Shown here piece by piece: positions 34,686 to 43,050 of a stretch of 64,000 nt of DNA (positions within the stretch are counted from its first letter, which is position 1; every line of letters starts with the position of its first letter). Source of the stretch: Spirosoma foliorum (lineage in GTDB: Bacteria; Bacteroidota; Bacteroidia; Cytophagales; Spirosomataceae); the NCBI RefSeq assembly GCF_014117325.1, contig NZ_CP059732.1, forward strand, positions 4,663,001 to 4,727,000. Direction: 5' to 3'. Made by a program: the position numbers and the translations under genes. The notes beneath the pieces were generated by a model. It worked only from the letters and a program-made list of their open reading frames with translations, was not told the origin of the DNA and made no database searches.

Positions 34686-36159
34686 ATAAATGGATATCGT
34701 ATGCTTTCAATTTATTGTAAAGCGTTTTACGATCGATATTGAGGACCTCAGCGGCTTTGGTTTTGTTGTACCCCGTTTTCTCCAGCACCTTCAAAATAGC
34801 CGCGCGTTCGGCATTTTCCGAAACGGACTTCAAGTTAGCTGCTGATTGACTGAATACCGGAATACCTGGTCGAGCCGGATCGTAGTTAACCTGAACATGG
34901 CCAGCGTTCGTCTCTTCGGGCGTAAAGTACTGGGGCGAGATAATTTCGTGAGGTAACACATCGGCTTCTATATAATCGCCTTGTGTAAGCAACACGGCTC
35001 GCTTCACCACGTTTTGCAATTCTCGCAGATTACCATGCCAGTAATATTCCTTCAATTTATCCTTCGCTTCTTCTTCGAAGCCCTGAATATCTTTCTCTAA
35101 CTGCTGATTCGCTAATTCCAGAAAATGCTCCGCAAAGATCATAATATCGGATTTGCGTTCACGCAATGGCGATAGGTGCATTTCGAACTCAGCAATCCGA
35201 TGGTAAATATCTTCCCGGAATTTTCCTTGCCGGACAGCTTCACGCAAGTCCTCATTCGTAGCGACAATAATCCGCACATCGACCGGAATATCCTGGTTAC
35301 TACCTATTCGTCGAATTTTGCGCTCTTGTAGTACCCGAAGCAGTTTAATCTGATTGTCGTACGATAAGTTACCGATTTCATCCAGAAATATGGTACCTCC
35401 ATTCGCAAATTCAAAGCTTCCCGCCTTGTCCGACATGGCTCCCGTAAACGAGCCTTTCACATGCCCAAACAACTCACTACCAGCCAGTTCTTTACCTAAA
35501 GCCCCACAGTCAATCGCCACAAATTGTTTATCTGCACGTTTGCTCTTGAGGTGAATGGCATTGGCAACAAACTCTTTACCCGTACCGGTTTCGCCAGTAA
35601 TAATTACCGACATATCCGTTGGGGCAATCAGATCGATATGTTTCTGAAGCTGTTCGGCGGCACGACTTCGGCCAAATATAAATCGTTTACCGTCGGGCGT
35701 TAAAGCCGTCTTGGCAGGCGACGGTTTTGTGGTACTTACTTTTGTGGTACCCGGTGCAGCGGTTGCAGGTGCCCCTTTTGACTGATTCAACGATTGTGCA
35801 CGCCGTTCGAGGGCTGCTTTTATCGTGTATAGAATCTCGTCGGGATACAGGGGTTTCGTTACGTAATCATATGCCCCATGCTTAACTGTTTGCACGGCCA
35901 TTCGAACATCCGAATAGCCTGTAATAATGATAACAGCTGTAGTGGGGTGCATAACCTTGATACGCCGAAGCATTTCAAGGCCATCAATATCGGGAAGTTT
36001 AAAATCGCAGATGACTAACTCAAAAGCTTCTTTTCGTAACAAAACCAGCCCATCATCACCCCGCTGTACCGACGCCGTTTTATAGCCCTGCTTGCTCAAA
36101 AAACGCTCTAGAAGCAGGCATATATCATTGTTGTCGTCAATAATCAGAATTTTTTCCAT
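34684..36159 (-). CDS. Sigma-54-dependent response regulator (NtrC family)
   Basis: A 491-residue activator of RNA polymerase with sigma-54. Receiver domain: ILIIDDNND and phosphorylated Asp in LVICDFKLPDIDG. AAA+ domain: Walker A GETGTGKEFV, the sigma-54-contacting loop as GSFTGA (Ser in place of the usual Ala), Walker B GGTIFLDEIGN and an R-finger region. C-terminal Fis-type helix-turn-helix: LEKTGYNKTKAAEVLNIDRK. Start at ATG 36159 (MEKILIIDD); an in-frame upstream extension is not conserved-looking. No kinase gene is adjacent; a single-domain receiver lies just upstream in the same direction. Confidence 0.94.
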   Translation of the reverse strand: MEKILIIDDNNDICLLLERFLSKQGYKTASVQRGDDGLVLLRKEAFELVICDFKLPDIDGLEMLRRIKVMHPTTAVIIITGYSDVRMAVQTVKHGAYDYVTKPLYPDEILYTIKAALERRAQSLNQSKGAPATAAPGTTKVSTTKPSPAKTALTPDGKRFIFGRSRAAEQLQKHIDLIAPTDMSVIITGETGTGKEFVANAIHLKSKRADKQFVAIDCGALGKELAGSELFGHVKGSFTGAMSDKAGSFEFANGGTIFLDEIGNLSYDNQIKLLRVLQERKIRRIGSNQDIPVDVRIIVATNEDLREAVRQGKFREDIYHRIAEFEMHLSPLRERKSDIMIFAEHFLELANQQLEKDIQGFEEEAKDKLKEYYWHGNLRELQNVVKRAVLLTQGDYIEADVLPHEIISPQYFTPEETNAGHVQVNYDPARPGIPVFSQSAANLKSVSENAERAAILKVLEKTGYNKTKAAEVLNIDRKTLYNKLKAYDIHL

Positions 36160-36243
36160 GAAGCGGTATTGAACTTGTTCAGACAGACCATGTCCAGTAA
36201 TGAACAACGAATGAATCTACCTTTGCTGTATGAACAAAGTTAC

Positions 36244-36603
36244 TCAAACCTGAATGGTTTGCAAAGCCATCTCTACCGAACGGCGGGTAAAGGGTTTGCC
36301 TATAAAATAATCAGCACCTTGCTCGGTAGCTCGCCGACGTTCGGCTTGTCCATCAAACGCACTGATCATAATTATCTTAGCTTCCGTCTGGTCTTCTTTA
36401 ATAAAAGGCAGCAGATCAAAGCCCAATCCATCTGGCAGATTTAAGTCTAGAAAAATAGCGTCGAATTTCTGTGTGTGGAGACATTGACGGCCTTCTTCAA
36501 TAAAATGGGCACAGGTAGGTTGGTATCCCAGGCGACGTAATAGTCCTGATAACAGCAAACAGATGTCAGCTTCATCATCGACAATCAATACGCGCTTTGC
36601 CAT
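36244..36603 (-). CDS. Single-domain response regulator
   Basis: A 119-residue receiver without output domain: MAKRVLIVDDEADICLLLSG, Asp in DAIFLDLNLPDGLGFDLL, IIMISAFDGQ and YFIGKPF. It probably relays phosphate to or from the NtrC-type regulator 85 nt downstream, or competes for the same kinase. The ATG at 36603 gives the usual family start; two further in-frame ATGs upstream (36645, 36672) would add an unrelated leader. Confidence 0.88.
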   Translation of the reverse strand: MAKRVLIVDDEADICLLLSGLLRRLGYQPTCAHFIEEGRQCLHTQKFDAIFLDLNLPDGLGFDLLPFIKEDQTEAKIIMISAFDGQAERRRATEQGADYFIGKPFTRRSVEMALQTIQV

Positions 36604-37101
36604 AGGGGTCGCATTAATAGCGATCGGCCTGTATTGCTGCCCCATGTTAATCCCTGTTATTGTATTTACCACGGCACATCTCGTTTTTCAATTGTGTTCT
36701 TCTGACAATACACTGTATAAAATATGTGCCGAAAGTGTTTTTAGTGCTCAATTTTCAAGTAGCAACCTATATTAATGTCCATCAGATTAACTAATTGCGG
36801 TTATAATATCATAAATTTAGCCGGTCTCCAGATTAATTAGTGTGGAAACGTTCAGCCGTTAATTGAGCCATTTTTCCACGCTTATTCTACAGTTGTAGAA
36901 TAAATTCCACAACTTTCGTTTTTCGGCAGTTAACTCCCTAAAAGACCTATTTAAAGATTATAACCTAATTATATGCTCATTTCCAAGCGTATAAGGCCTT
37001 CTAGTGGCTATAACTACCTGTATCTACCAATATTGGCACAACTTTTTCTAATAAGTTTATCAATTGCGAGATAGTTTGTTCTGATTTACTCAATAAACGT
37101 C
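36604..37101. other. Gene-free regulatory region
   Basis: About 500 nt between divergent genes. Small dyads are visible: ATTCTAC/GTAGAAT around a 4-nt loop near 36885-36902. Near the right end is the sigma-54-like element at 37033-37049. No ORF supported. Confidence 0.4.
37033..37049 (+). promoter_or_regulatory. Sigma-54-like promoter before the small membrane protein gene
   Basis: TTGGCACAACTTTTTCT matches the -24/-12 consensus YTGGCACGRNNNTTGCW at all but two positions (A for G at position 8, T for G in the -12 TTGC), with correct spacing. It lies 52 nt upstream of the ATG at 37102. Confidence 0.4.
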
Positions 37102-37269
37102 ATGGGAAACCTTCTTTACACTATCGCTGTCATCCTGATTATTATCTGGCTCCTGGGCTTCCTGGGGGTGCTGGGTACAGGAATTGGTAGCAGTAGTTTA
37201 ATCCACATTCTGCTAGTAATTGCAGTAGTTGCGATTATTCTACGTCTGATTCAAGGTCGTGGTGTGTGA
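37102..37269 (+). CDS. lmo0937-type small membrane protein
   Basis: A 55-residue hydrophobic protein: MGNLLYTIAVILIIIWLLGF, a glycine-rich turn (GVLGTGIGSSS) and a second membrane helix (LIHILLVIAVVAIILRLIQG). Two helices linked by a Gly/Ser turn and a basic end are the hallmark of the lmo0937/DUF5670 family, which is commonly found next to YtxH proteins and general-stress genes. Function is unknown; it sits in the inner membrane. The gene precedes the two YtxH genes by 400 nt and has its own terminator, so it is a separate unit. A sigma-54-like element lies upstream. Confidence 0.85.
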   Translation: MGNLLYTIAVILIIIWLLGFLGVLGTGIGSSSLIHILLVIAVVAIILRLIQGRGV

Positions 37270-37688
37270 AGAAGGGAGTACGTTAAGTTATGAAATATCA
37301 TCTGTGATATAGATAATTTTCTAACCAACTCGTTGTGTTAGGCCTGGGTTAATCCGAGGTGAATTATTTTAGGTTAAGTACAAGTTACGGTGGGTACGGA
37401 ATCCCTGCGCCAAATTGAGCGCGGGGATTTTTTTTGCATTACTACCAAACTCGCCCTATGAGTCAAGCGCCTTTAGAACATGAGTTTAATACCAGATATC
37501 AATCTCAATTTGATTTATTGAGTAAAACGTGGACGTCCTTGTAGAAAAAAATCCTCAATGTACACAAACAAGACCAAGCACAAACAACTAGCTTACAGCC
37601 ACTTAACTCACCTACTCAATAGTGGTACAGTATTTTCTAGTAGATTGACCATCTTGGAACCATAAGTCATTCACCAAAGTTAGAAATC
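37270..37688. other. Gene-free spacer with one terminator
   Basis: About 420 nt. It holds the terminator at 37400-37435, and a 28-codon frame (37458-37544, starting MSQAPLEHEFNTRYQ) with no support beyond an ATG. The remainder shows nothing recognisable. Confidence 0.4.
37400..37435 (+). terminator. Terminator of the small membrane protein gene
   Basis: AATCCCTGCGC (37400-37410) pairs with GCGCGGGGATT (37419-37429), one G-U pair, followed by a T8 run. It lies 130 nt behind the stop at 37269, so the transcript has a long 3' end. Confidence 0.88.
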
Positions 37689-37940
37689 ATGAAATCACTA
37701 CCAGGTATTTTAGTAGGATTAGCAATTGGCGCAGTTGTCGGTGTTTTGCTTGCTCCCGAGAGCGGTAAAAAAACGCGGAAACGTATCTCGTCTGATTCAG
37801 ATTCGTTTTTCAAAGATTTGCAGGATCAATTACAGTCAGGACTGGACAATATAAAAAGCCAGTACAATGATTATGTTGATTCGGCAACCGGAAAAACCCA
37901 GGATCTGGTTAATCAGGCCAAGAAAAAAGCCAAGCAGTAA
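37689..37940 (+). CDS. YtxH-domain protein
   Basis: An 83-residue protein: an N-terminal membrane helix with the family signature GILVGLAIGAVVGVLLAPES, then GKKTRKRI and a charged amphipathic tail (DLQDQLQSGLDNIKSQYNDY, DLVNQAKKKAKQ). YtxH proteins of Bacillus are general-stress proteins of unknown function; the topology is one helix in the membrane with a helical tail in the cytoplasm. Followed by a longer paralogue 46 nt away, probably a tandem duplication and operon. Confidence 0.92.
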   Translation: MKSLPGILVGLAIGAVVGVLLAPESGKKTRKRISSDSDSFFKDLQDQLQSGLDNIKSQYNDYVDSATGKTQDLVNQAKKKAKQ

Positions 37941-37986
37941 TCTGCTGATTCGCTGAAATCAACACTCACCTAAAACGCATAAAACA

Positions 37987-38358
37987 ATGAGAAGCACAAG
38001 AGATTTTTTGACTGGTATTATTACCGGTGTTGTTATTGGTCTTCTAACAGCTCCCCGCAGTGGTAAAGAAACCCGTGAGAAATTAGCGGAAGAAGCGAAC
38101 AAACGCTCCGGCGATTTAAAGGATCAGTGGGAGAAAGGTGTATCGCAGGTAAAGGAAGGATACGAGCAGGCGGTAAGTCAGGTAAATCAATACACCGACA
38201 AAGCCAAAGAACAATACAATCAGTATAAAGACCAGGCACAGGCTGCCCTCAATAAAAATAAAGAGGAGGTTAAGGATCAATATAACGACAAAGTCGAAGA
38301 GCTAGCCGATAATGCAAAATCGGGAGTTGATGACGCTAAATCTTCCTTAAAAGCTTAA
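37987..38358 (+). CDS. YtxH-domain protein with long LEA-like tail
   Basis: A 123-residue paralogue of the preceding gene: GIITGVVIGLLTAPRSGKET in the membrane anchor, followed by some 90 residues of repeated charged 11-mer-like helix (KEGYEQAVSQVNQYTDKAKE, QYNQYKDQAQAALNKNKEEV) reminiscent of late-embryogenesis-abundant and apolipoprotein-like tails. Such tails often protect membranes or proteins during drying or freezing; that is inference. It is the last gene of the unit, followed by a perfect palindromic terminator. Confidence 0.92.
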   Translation: MRSTRDFLTGIITGVVIGLLTAPRSGKETREKLAEEANKRSGDLKDQWEKGVSQVKEGYEQAVSQVNQYTDKAKEQYNQYKDQAQAALNKNKEEVKDQYNDKVEELADNAKSGVDDAKSSLKA

Positions 38359-38396
38359 GTAATAGTACTCTATTTACTCAACGTTCTTGAAAAATG

Positions 38397-38428
38397 CAGT
38401 GCCTGCCAGATCGATCTGGCAGGCACTG
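38397..38428 (+). terminator. Terminator of the YtxH pair
   Basis: A perfect 32-nt palindrome (38397-38412 with 38413-38428, arms CAGTGCCTGCCAGATC) that must form a tight stem, followed by TTGCTTTTC; 38 nt after the stop. Confidence 0.85.
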
Positions 38429-38558
38429 TTGCTTTTCGGCTTTAATAACCTTTTAATTTGGGTTTAAGAAGCCTTTAATTAATAAAGTAGACTTTTGTAA
38501 AGGCTCCTTTTTGCTTATCAGCGACTAAAAAATATATCGTTGTAAGAGCCGTAACATC

Positions 38559-39794
38559 ATGAAAAAATACCCATTTGCTTTCGTTTACTCTCTGGTTCAT
38601 AACTGGCTGAGGCTTATAAACGATAAAGAAGTAACGAACCTGCAAAATCAAGTAGCGGTGTCCGTCGTACGTACAGATTCTGGCCGGGCAGTTGGATCTA
38701 TACATAGTGGGGCCTTTGTGATTGCTATTGGTCTGGCCGTATTGGGTGGCTTAACCAGTTGCGATAGTACTGCTCAAAAATCAGAAGAAAATCCTGCCTC
38801 CAAAGAACGCCAGGAGACAAATCTGTTAGCTACGGCCGCCTTCGACACGGCCAAGTATGAGAACGCTCGTAATGAATTGAATTTAACGGGCAAAATCACG
38901 TTCAACCAAGATCAGGTTGTCAAGGTGTTTCCATTAGTAGGCGGTCACATCGAAACGCTCAAAGCAGATTTAGGTGATTATGTGAAAAAAGGCCAAACAC
39001 TGGCTGTAATCCGATCTGGCGACTTGGCTGATTTGGAGCAGCAGAATGTTTCAGCAAAAGGCCAGTTAGCCGTTGCTCAGAAAAACCTGCAAGTTGCCGA
39101 AGACATGACCAAAGCAGGCCTGAGCTCACAACGTGAACTGATAGCGAGTCAGGAGCAGCTAGTGGCAGCTAAAGGCGAAGTAAATCGGGTAAATGAACGA
39201 CGCCGAATTGTTGGTGGAACGGGTGCTGTTTACATTGTAAAGGCTCCTGTAAGTGGTTTTATTGTCGAGAAATCCGCGTCGCAGGGAATGGAACTTCGTT
39301 CTGATGACCCAGAAAATTTATTTACGATCTCTAACCTCGATCATGTGTGGGTGTTAGCGAACGTCTATGAGTCTGATTTAGCCAACATAAAAGAGGGTGA
39401 TCAAACAACCATTACAACCCTCTCTTACCCAGATAAAGTCTTTCATGGTCGGATCGACAAAATCTTTAATGTACTTGACCCCGACAGTAAAACCCTGAAA
39501 GTTCGTGTTACCCTCGACAATGCCGATTACCGGCTCAAACCTGAGATGTTTGCTAACGTAAGCGTCACCTACGCGGGTCAGGACAAACGTGTGGCTATTC
39601 CGGCAAGCGCCGTCGTATTCGATAAGAATCGAAACTTCGTAGTCATGGTTAATCGTCAAAATCAGCCGCTGGTACGGGAAGTAGATGTCTATAAATCGAT
39701 TGGACCAAAAACGTACCTATCAAGCGGGTTAGCTCCCGGCGACCGCGTTGTGACGAACAATCAGTTACTGATTTACAATGCACTAGGGAATTAA
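38559..39794 (+). CDS. RND-type efflux periplasmic adaptor (HlyD/CusB-like)
   Basis: A 411-residue membrane fusion protein. The lipoyl half-motifs (VFPLVGGHIETLKADLGDYV and GFIVEKSASQGM), a helical hairpin (EQQNVSAKGQLAVAQKNLQV) and a beta-barrel domain (HVWVLANVYESDLANI, VSVTYAGQDKRVAIPASAVV) follow the family order. A lipobox-like LTSC (Cys68) lies after a 50-residue charged leader; the true start may be downstream of the ATG at 38559, perhaps a GTG near residue 35. The lipoprotein would link an inner-membrane pump to a TolC-type channel, but neither is adjacent, so it is an orphan. A terminator follows. Confidence 0.88.
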   Translation: MKKYPFAFVYSLVHNWLRLINDKEVTNLQNQVAVSVVRTDSGRAVGSIHSGAFVIAIGLAVLGGLTSCDSTAQKSEENPASKERQETNLLATAAFDTAKYENARNELNLTGKITFNQDQVVKVFPLVGGHIETLKADLGDYVKKGQTLAVIRSGDLADLEQQNVSAKGQLAVAQKNLQVAEDMTKAGLSSQRELIASQEQLVAAKGEVNRVNERRRIVGGTGAVYIVKAPVSGFIVEKSASQGMELRSDDPENLFTISNLDHVWVLANVYESDLANIKEGDQTTITTLSYPDKVFHGRIDKIFNVLDPDSKTLKVRVTLDNADYRLKPEMFANVSVTYAGQDKRVAIPASAVVFDKNRNFVVMVNRQNQPLVREVDVYKSIGPKTYLSSGLAPGDRVVTNNQLLIYNALGN

Positions 39795-39805
39795 TTATCT
39801 TAAAC

Positions 39806-39869
39806 AAAATCAAAAATCCGTAAGAAGACGTCCATTAAATCAGGTGTTTTCTTACGGATTTTTGATTTT
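39806..39869 (+). terminator. Long terminator of the adaptor gene
   Basis: A 20-bp perfect stem (39806-39825 with 39850-39869, core CAAAAATCCGTAAGA) with a 24-nt loop, starting 12 nt after the stop. Confidence 0.8.
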
Positions 39870-40073
39870 TATTTTAGCCAAGCAAGTAATTCTTCGGCAC
39901 CCGAAAAGCTACTGCTTATGGGATAAATTAGCCTTTATCTGAGCACAAAATCAATTGATACTTCAGCATTTTGTGCTACTTGCTGAACAGTCATAATGCC
40001 TATCACCACTACTTCTGGCTTTTCCGATTAATGTATAACATTTAAATAGGGATGGCCTCACCCCTTAAATACA
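39870..40073. other. Spacer between two terminators of convergent genes
   Basis: The convergent spacer 39795-40127 is 333 nt long; apart from the two terminator stems I see no ORF or repeat in it. Confidence 0.4.
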
Positions 40074-40107
40074 AACACGCCAGCCCTTTTTGAAGAGCTG
40101 GCGTGTT
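40074..40107 (-). terminator. Terminator of the pyrophosphatase gene
   Basis: AACACGCCAGC (40074-40084) pairs with GCTGGCGTGTT (40097-40107), 12-nt loop, 20 nt behind the stop on the minus strand. Confidence 0.85.
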
Positions 40108-40127
40108 CGTCAATATATCAGTTAACT

Positions 40128-42806
40128 TTACTTCTTCGTCACGCGAACTGAAATCCGGCGGTTTTGCGCCCGGCCTTCTTCTGTATCGTTTGAAGCAACA
40201 GGATGCTCTTGTCCGTAGCCTTCAGCTTCAAGGCGATCTTTGGCAATGCCCATTTTCTCTAATTCGACCCGTACCGAATTGGCCCGATCCTGCGAGAGTT
40301 TGAGGTTGCTGGCGGCATTACCCGTGTTATCGGTATAGCCACCCAGCTTAATATTCACAGTTGGATGTGCTTTCAGAATTTCGGCAATATTCTTCAACTG
40401 TTCCTGCGATTGTGGCTCCAACGTGGCGCTACCTGTCTGGAATAGCAAACGGTCGAAGTCAAACCAGGTTGTTTTGTCAACAGGCTTATCGCCTTTGATG
40501 AACGCTAGCAGTTTGCTTTCGATACCAAACTCAGGAATGTTCAGTTCGACACCGCTCGTTAGTTTTTCAGGACGGAATTTGCCTAGACCCGTATTCGGCG
40601 TACTTACTTTGTCGTTATCGGCCGCAGTCGATTCTTCCAGAGGCAACTCTGTGCCAGCAGCTTCTTTGCCTTCTTTGTTATAACCCGGCGTTTCGGCAGA
40701 GGGAACAGCAATATAAGGCGCAATAACGAGCGACACAATCGACATCAGTTTAATCAGGATGTTCATTGATGGGCCCGATGTGTCTTTGAATGGATCACCA
40801 ACGGTATCGCCGGTAACCGATGCTTTGTGCGGCTCCGATTTTTTGTAGTACATCTGTCCATTGATCAGCACGCCTTTTTCAAACGACTTTTTCGCGTTAT
40901 CCCAGGCACCACCGGCGTTGTTCATGAAAATACCCATCAACACCCCCGATACAGTAACACCAGCCAGCAAACCACCCAGCACTTCAGGACCAAAAATGAA
41001 GCCTACGACAACAGGCACCGTCAAGGCAATAGCACCTGGCAATACCATCTCACGGATAGACGCCTGTGTCGAGATAGCCACGCATTTTTCATATTCCGGT
41101 TTGCCTGTTCCTTCCATAATACCCGGAATTTCTCGGAACTGACGACGAACTTCTTCTACCATCGCCATAGCCGCACGGCCCACAGCCGCAATGGCCAGCG
41201 ACGAGAAAATGTATGGAATCATACCCCCAACAAACAAGCCCGCCAATACATCGGCCTTATAAATATCAATGGCCGAAATACCCGAAATACCGACAAAAGC
41301 AGCAAACAGAGCAAGTGCCGTTAAAGCGGCTGAAGCAATTGCAAAACCCTTACCCGTAGCCGCAGTTGTGTTACCAACCGCATCCAGAATATCGGTGCGG
41401 CCCCGTACTTCTTCCGGCAGGTAGCTCATTTCAGCAATACCACCGGCATTATCGGCGATAGGGCCAAAGGCATCAATCGCCAACTGCATAGCCGTAGTGG
41501 CCATCATACCCGCAGCCGAAATAGCCACCCCGTATAAACCTGCGAAGTGATAGGATGTATAGATACCAGCTGCCAGCACCAAAATTGGAATAACCGTCGA
41601 CTCCATACCGACTGACAAACCACCGATGATGTTCGTAGCAGCACCTGTTGCCGATTGCCGAATGATCGACAATACTGGACGGCGCCCCATAGCCGTATAA
41701 TACTCCGTAACGGTACTCATAAGCGCACCAACCACAAGCCCTGTAACGATGGCATAGAACACATCCATTCGGGTAAACTCCACGCCCCTGATTTCCATTG
41801 TGGTAGCAGGCAACATCGCATTCACCAGAAAATAAGAAGCCACCAGCGTAATGCCAATCGACGCCCAGTTACCCAAGTTCAGCGCACCCTGTACGTTTCC
41901 GTTATCGTCTTTAACCCGAACAAAGTAGGTAGCAATAATCGAGAAAATCAGACCCAGACCCGCAATAACCATCGGTAACACGATCGGTGCGTGGCCAATA
42001 ATTGGATCACCTGGAATAACGATTTCGCGGCCCAGTACCATAGTTGCCAGAATGGTGGCTACGTATGAACCGAATAAGTCAGCACCCATACCCGCTACGT
42101 CGCCTACGTTATCGCCCACGTTATCGGCAATGGTAGCTGGGTTACGTGGATCATCTTCAGGGATACCAGCCTCTACTTTACCAACAAGGTCAGCGCCCAC
42201 ATCGGCCGCTTTGGTGTAAATACCACCACCTACACGCGCAAACAACGCAATCGATTCAGCACCGAGCGAGAAACCGGCCAGTACTTCGAGCGCTTTCTCC
42301 ATCGGCAGACCGTTAACATCACCCGATGGCTCAACATATAATTTGTAGAGAACAATGAACAGGCTACCCAGACCCAGTACAGCAATACCAGCAACGCCAA
42401 TACCCATCACAGAGCCTCCCGTAAATGAAACCTCCAGGGCTTTCGTCAGGCTTGTACGCGCAGCATGAGCGGTACGAACATTGGCCTTCGTGGCAATGTT
42501 CATACCGATATAGCCAGCCAGCGCCGACAGGAATGCACCTAAGATAAAAGAAAGCCCAATGATTGGGCTAGAATTCGGAACCAGACTGCCCATGTAGGCC
42601 AGCAAGAGGGCGACAATAATGCCGAAATACGTCAACACACGCCATTCAGCTTTAAGAAAAGCAATGGCCCCATCAGCAATATAGCCTGCAATTTCCTGCA
42701 TTCGGGCGTCGCCAGCCTCCTGCTTAGAAACCCACATGAACTTGGTAAACATCACCAGCAGGCCAACAATGCCAAGGATGGGAACCAGATAAACACTGTA
42801 ATTCAT
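40128..42806 (-). CDS. hppA: Membrane pyrophosphatase fused to an OmpA-type domain
   Basis: An 892-residue protein. Residues 1 to about 700 form the 16-helix ion-translocating pyrophosphatase that couples PPi hydrolysis to H+ or Na+ export: [14 protein letters not shown] (199-212), [19 protein letters not shown], and [18 protein letters not shown]. The Ala in GNTTAA marks the K+-dependent subfamily (Lys in K+-independent ones). After an acidic linker of about 75 residues comes a full OmpA C-terminal domain: [40 protein letters not shown] and [17 protein letters not shown]. The pump has its C-terminus outside, so the OmpA domain should sit in the periplasm and bind peptidoglycan. A promoter with a dyad lies at 42841-42873. 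Confidence 0.94.
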   Translation of the reverse strand: MNYSVYLVPILGIVGLLVMFTKFMWVSKQEAGDARMQEIAGYIADGAIAFLKAEWRVLTYFGIIVALLLAYMGSLVPNSSPIIGLSFILGAFLSALAGYIGMNIATKANVRTAHAARTSLTKALEVSFTGGSVMGIGVAGIAVLGLGSLFIVLYKLYVEPSGDVNGLPMEKALEVLAGFSLGAESIALFARVGGGIYTKAADVGADLVGKVEAGIPEDDPRNPATIADNVGDNVGDVAGMGADLFGSYVATILATMVLGREIVIPGDPIIGHAPIVLPMVIAGLGLIFSIIATYFVRVKDDNGNVQGALNLGNWASIGITLVASYFLVNAMLPATTMEIRGVEFTRMDVFYAIVTGLVVGALMSTVTEYYTAMGRRPVLSIIRQSATGAATNIIGGLSVGMESTVIPILVLAAGIYTSYHFAGLYGVAISAAGMMATTAMQLAIDAFGPIADNAGGIAEMSYLPEEVRGRTDILDAVGNTTAATGKGFAIASAALTALALFAAFVGISGISAIDIYKADVLAGLFVGGMIPYIFSSLAIAAVGRAAMAMVEEVRRQFREIPGIMEGTGKPEYEKCVAISTQASIREMVLPGAIALTVPVVVGFIFGPEVLGGLLAGVTVSGVLMGIFMNNAGGAWDNAKKSFEKGVLINGQMYYKKSEPHKASVTGDTVGDPFKDTSGPSMNILIKLMSIVSLVIAPYIAVPSAETPGYNKEGKEAAGTELPLEESTAADNDKVSTPNTGLGKFRPEKLTSGVELNIPEFGIESKLLAFIKGDKPVDKTTWFDFDRLLFQTGSATLEPQSQEQLKNIAEILKAHPTVNIKLGGYTDNTGNAASNLKLSQDRANSVRVELEKMGIAKDRLEAEGYGQEHPVASNDTEEGRAQNRRISVRVTKK

Positions 42807-42840
42807 AGAAATAGGTATAGGTTAAAATATGTGATTCTCG

Positions 42841-42873
42841 CAAAGATAGAATTTGCCGTTTCATAACGGCCAA
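42841..42873 (-). promoter_or_regulatory. Promoter of the pyrophosphatase gene with an internal dyad
   Basis: On the minus strand TATCTTTG (42841-42848) fits the -7 element TAnnTTTG and TTG (42871-42873) fits the -33 element, 22 nt apart. The spacer contains GCCGTT-4 nt-AACGGC (42855-42870), which could be an operator. The ATG lies 35 nt downstream of the -7 element. Confidence 0.6.
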
Positions 42874-43050
42874 CATACAAGCAAATTGATTGACTTTTTT
42901 TGAGGTTTTTTTCGGTTATTCTAGGAGTTCATCAATTATCTCTCTAGAAATCAAGGCTATGTTTGGAAGTGGACGTTCAACTGCGTAGGTTCAAAAGAAA
43001 AAACACAAAATCAACTCTTCATCAAAATAATAGCTACCTATTTTTGCTTT

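Noticed and set aside
40827..41324. 165-codon plus-strand ORF inside the pyrophosphatase gene
   Set aside because: Composition rich in His, Arg and Thr, typical of the antisense strand of membrane-helix codons.
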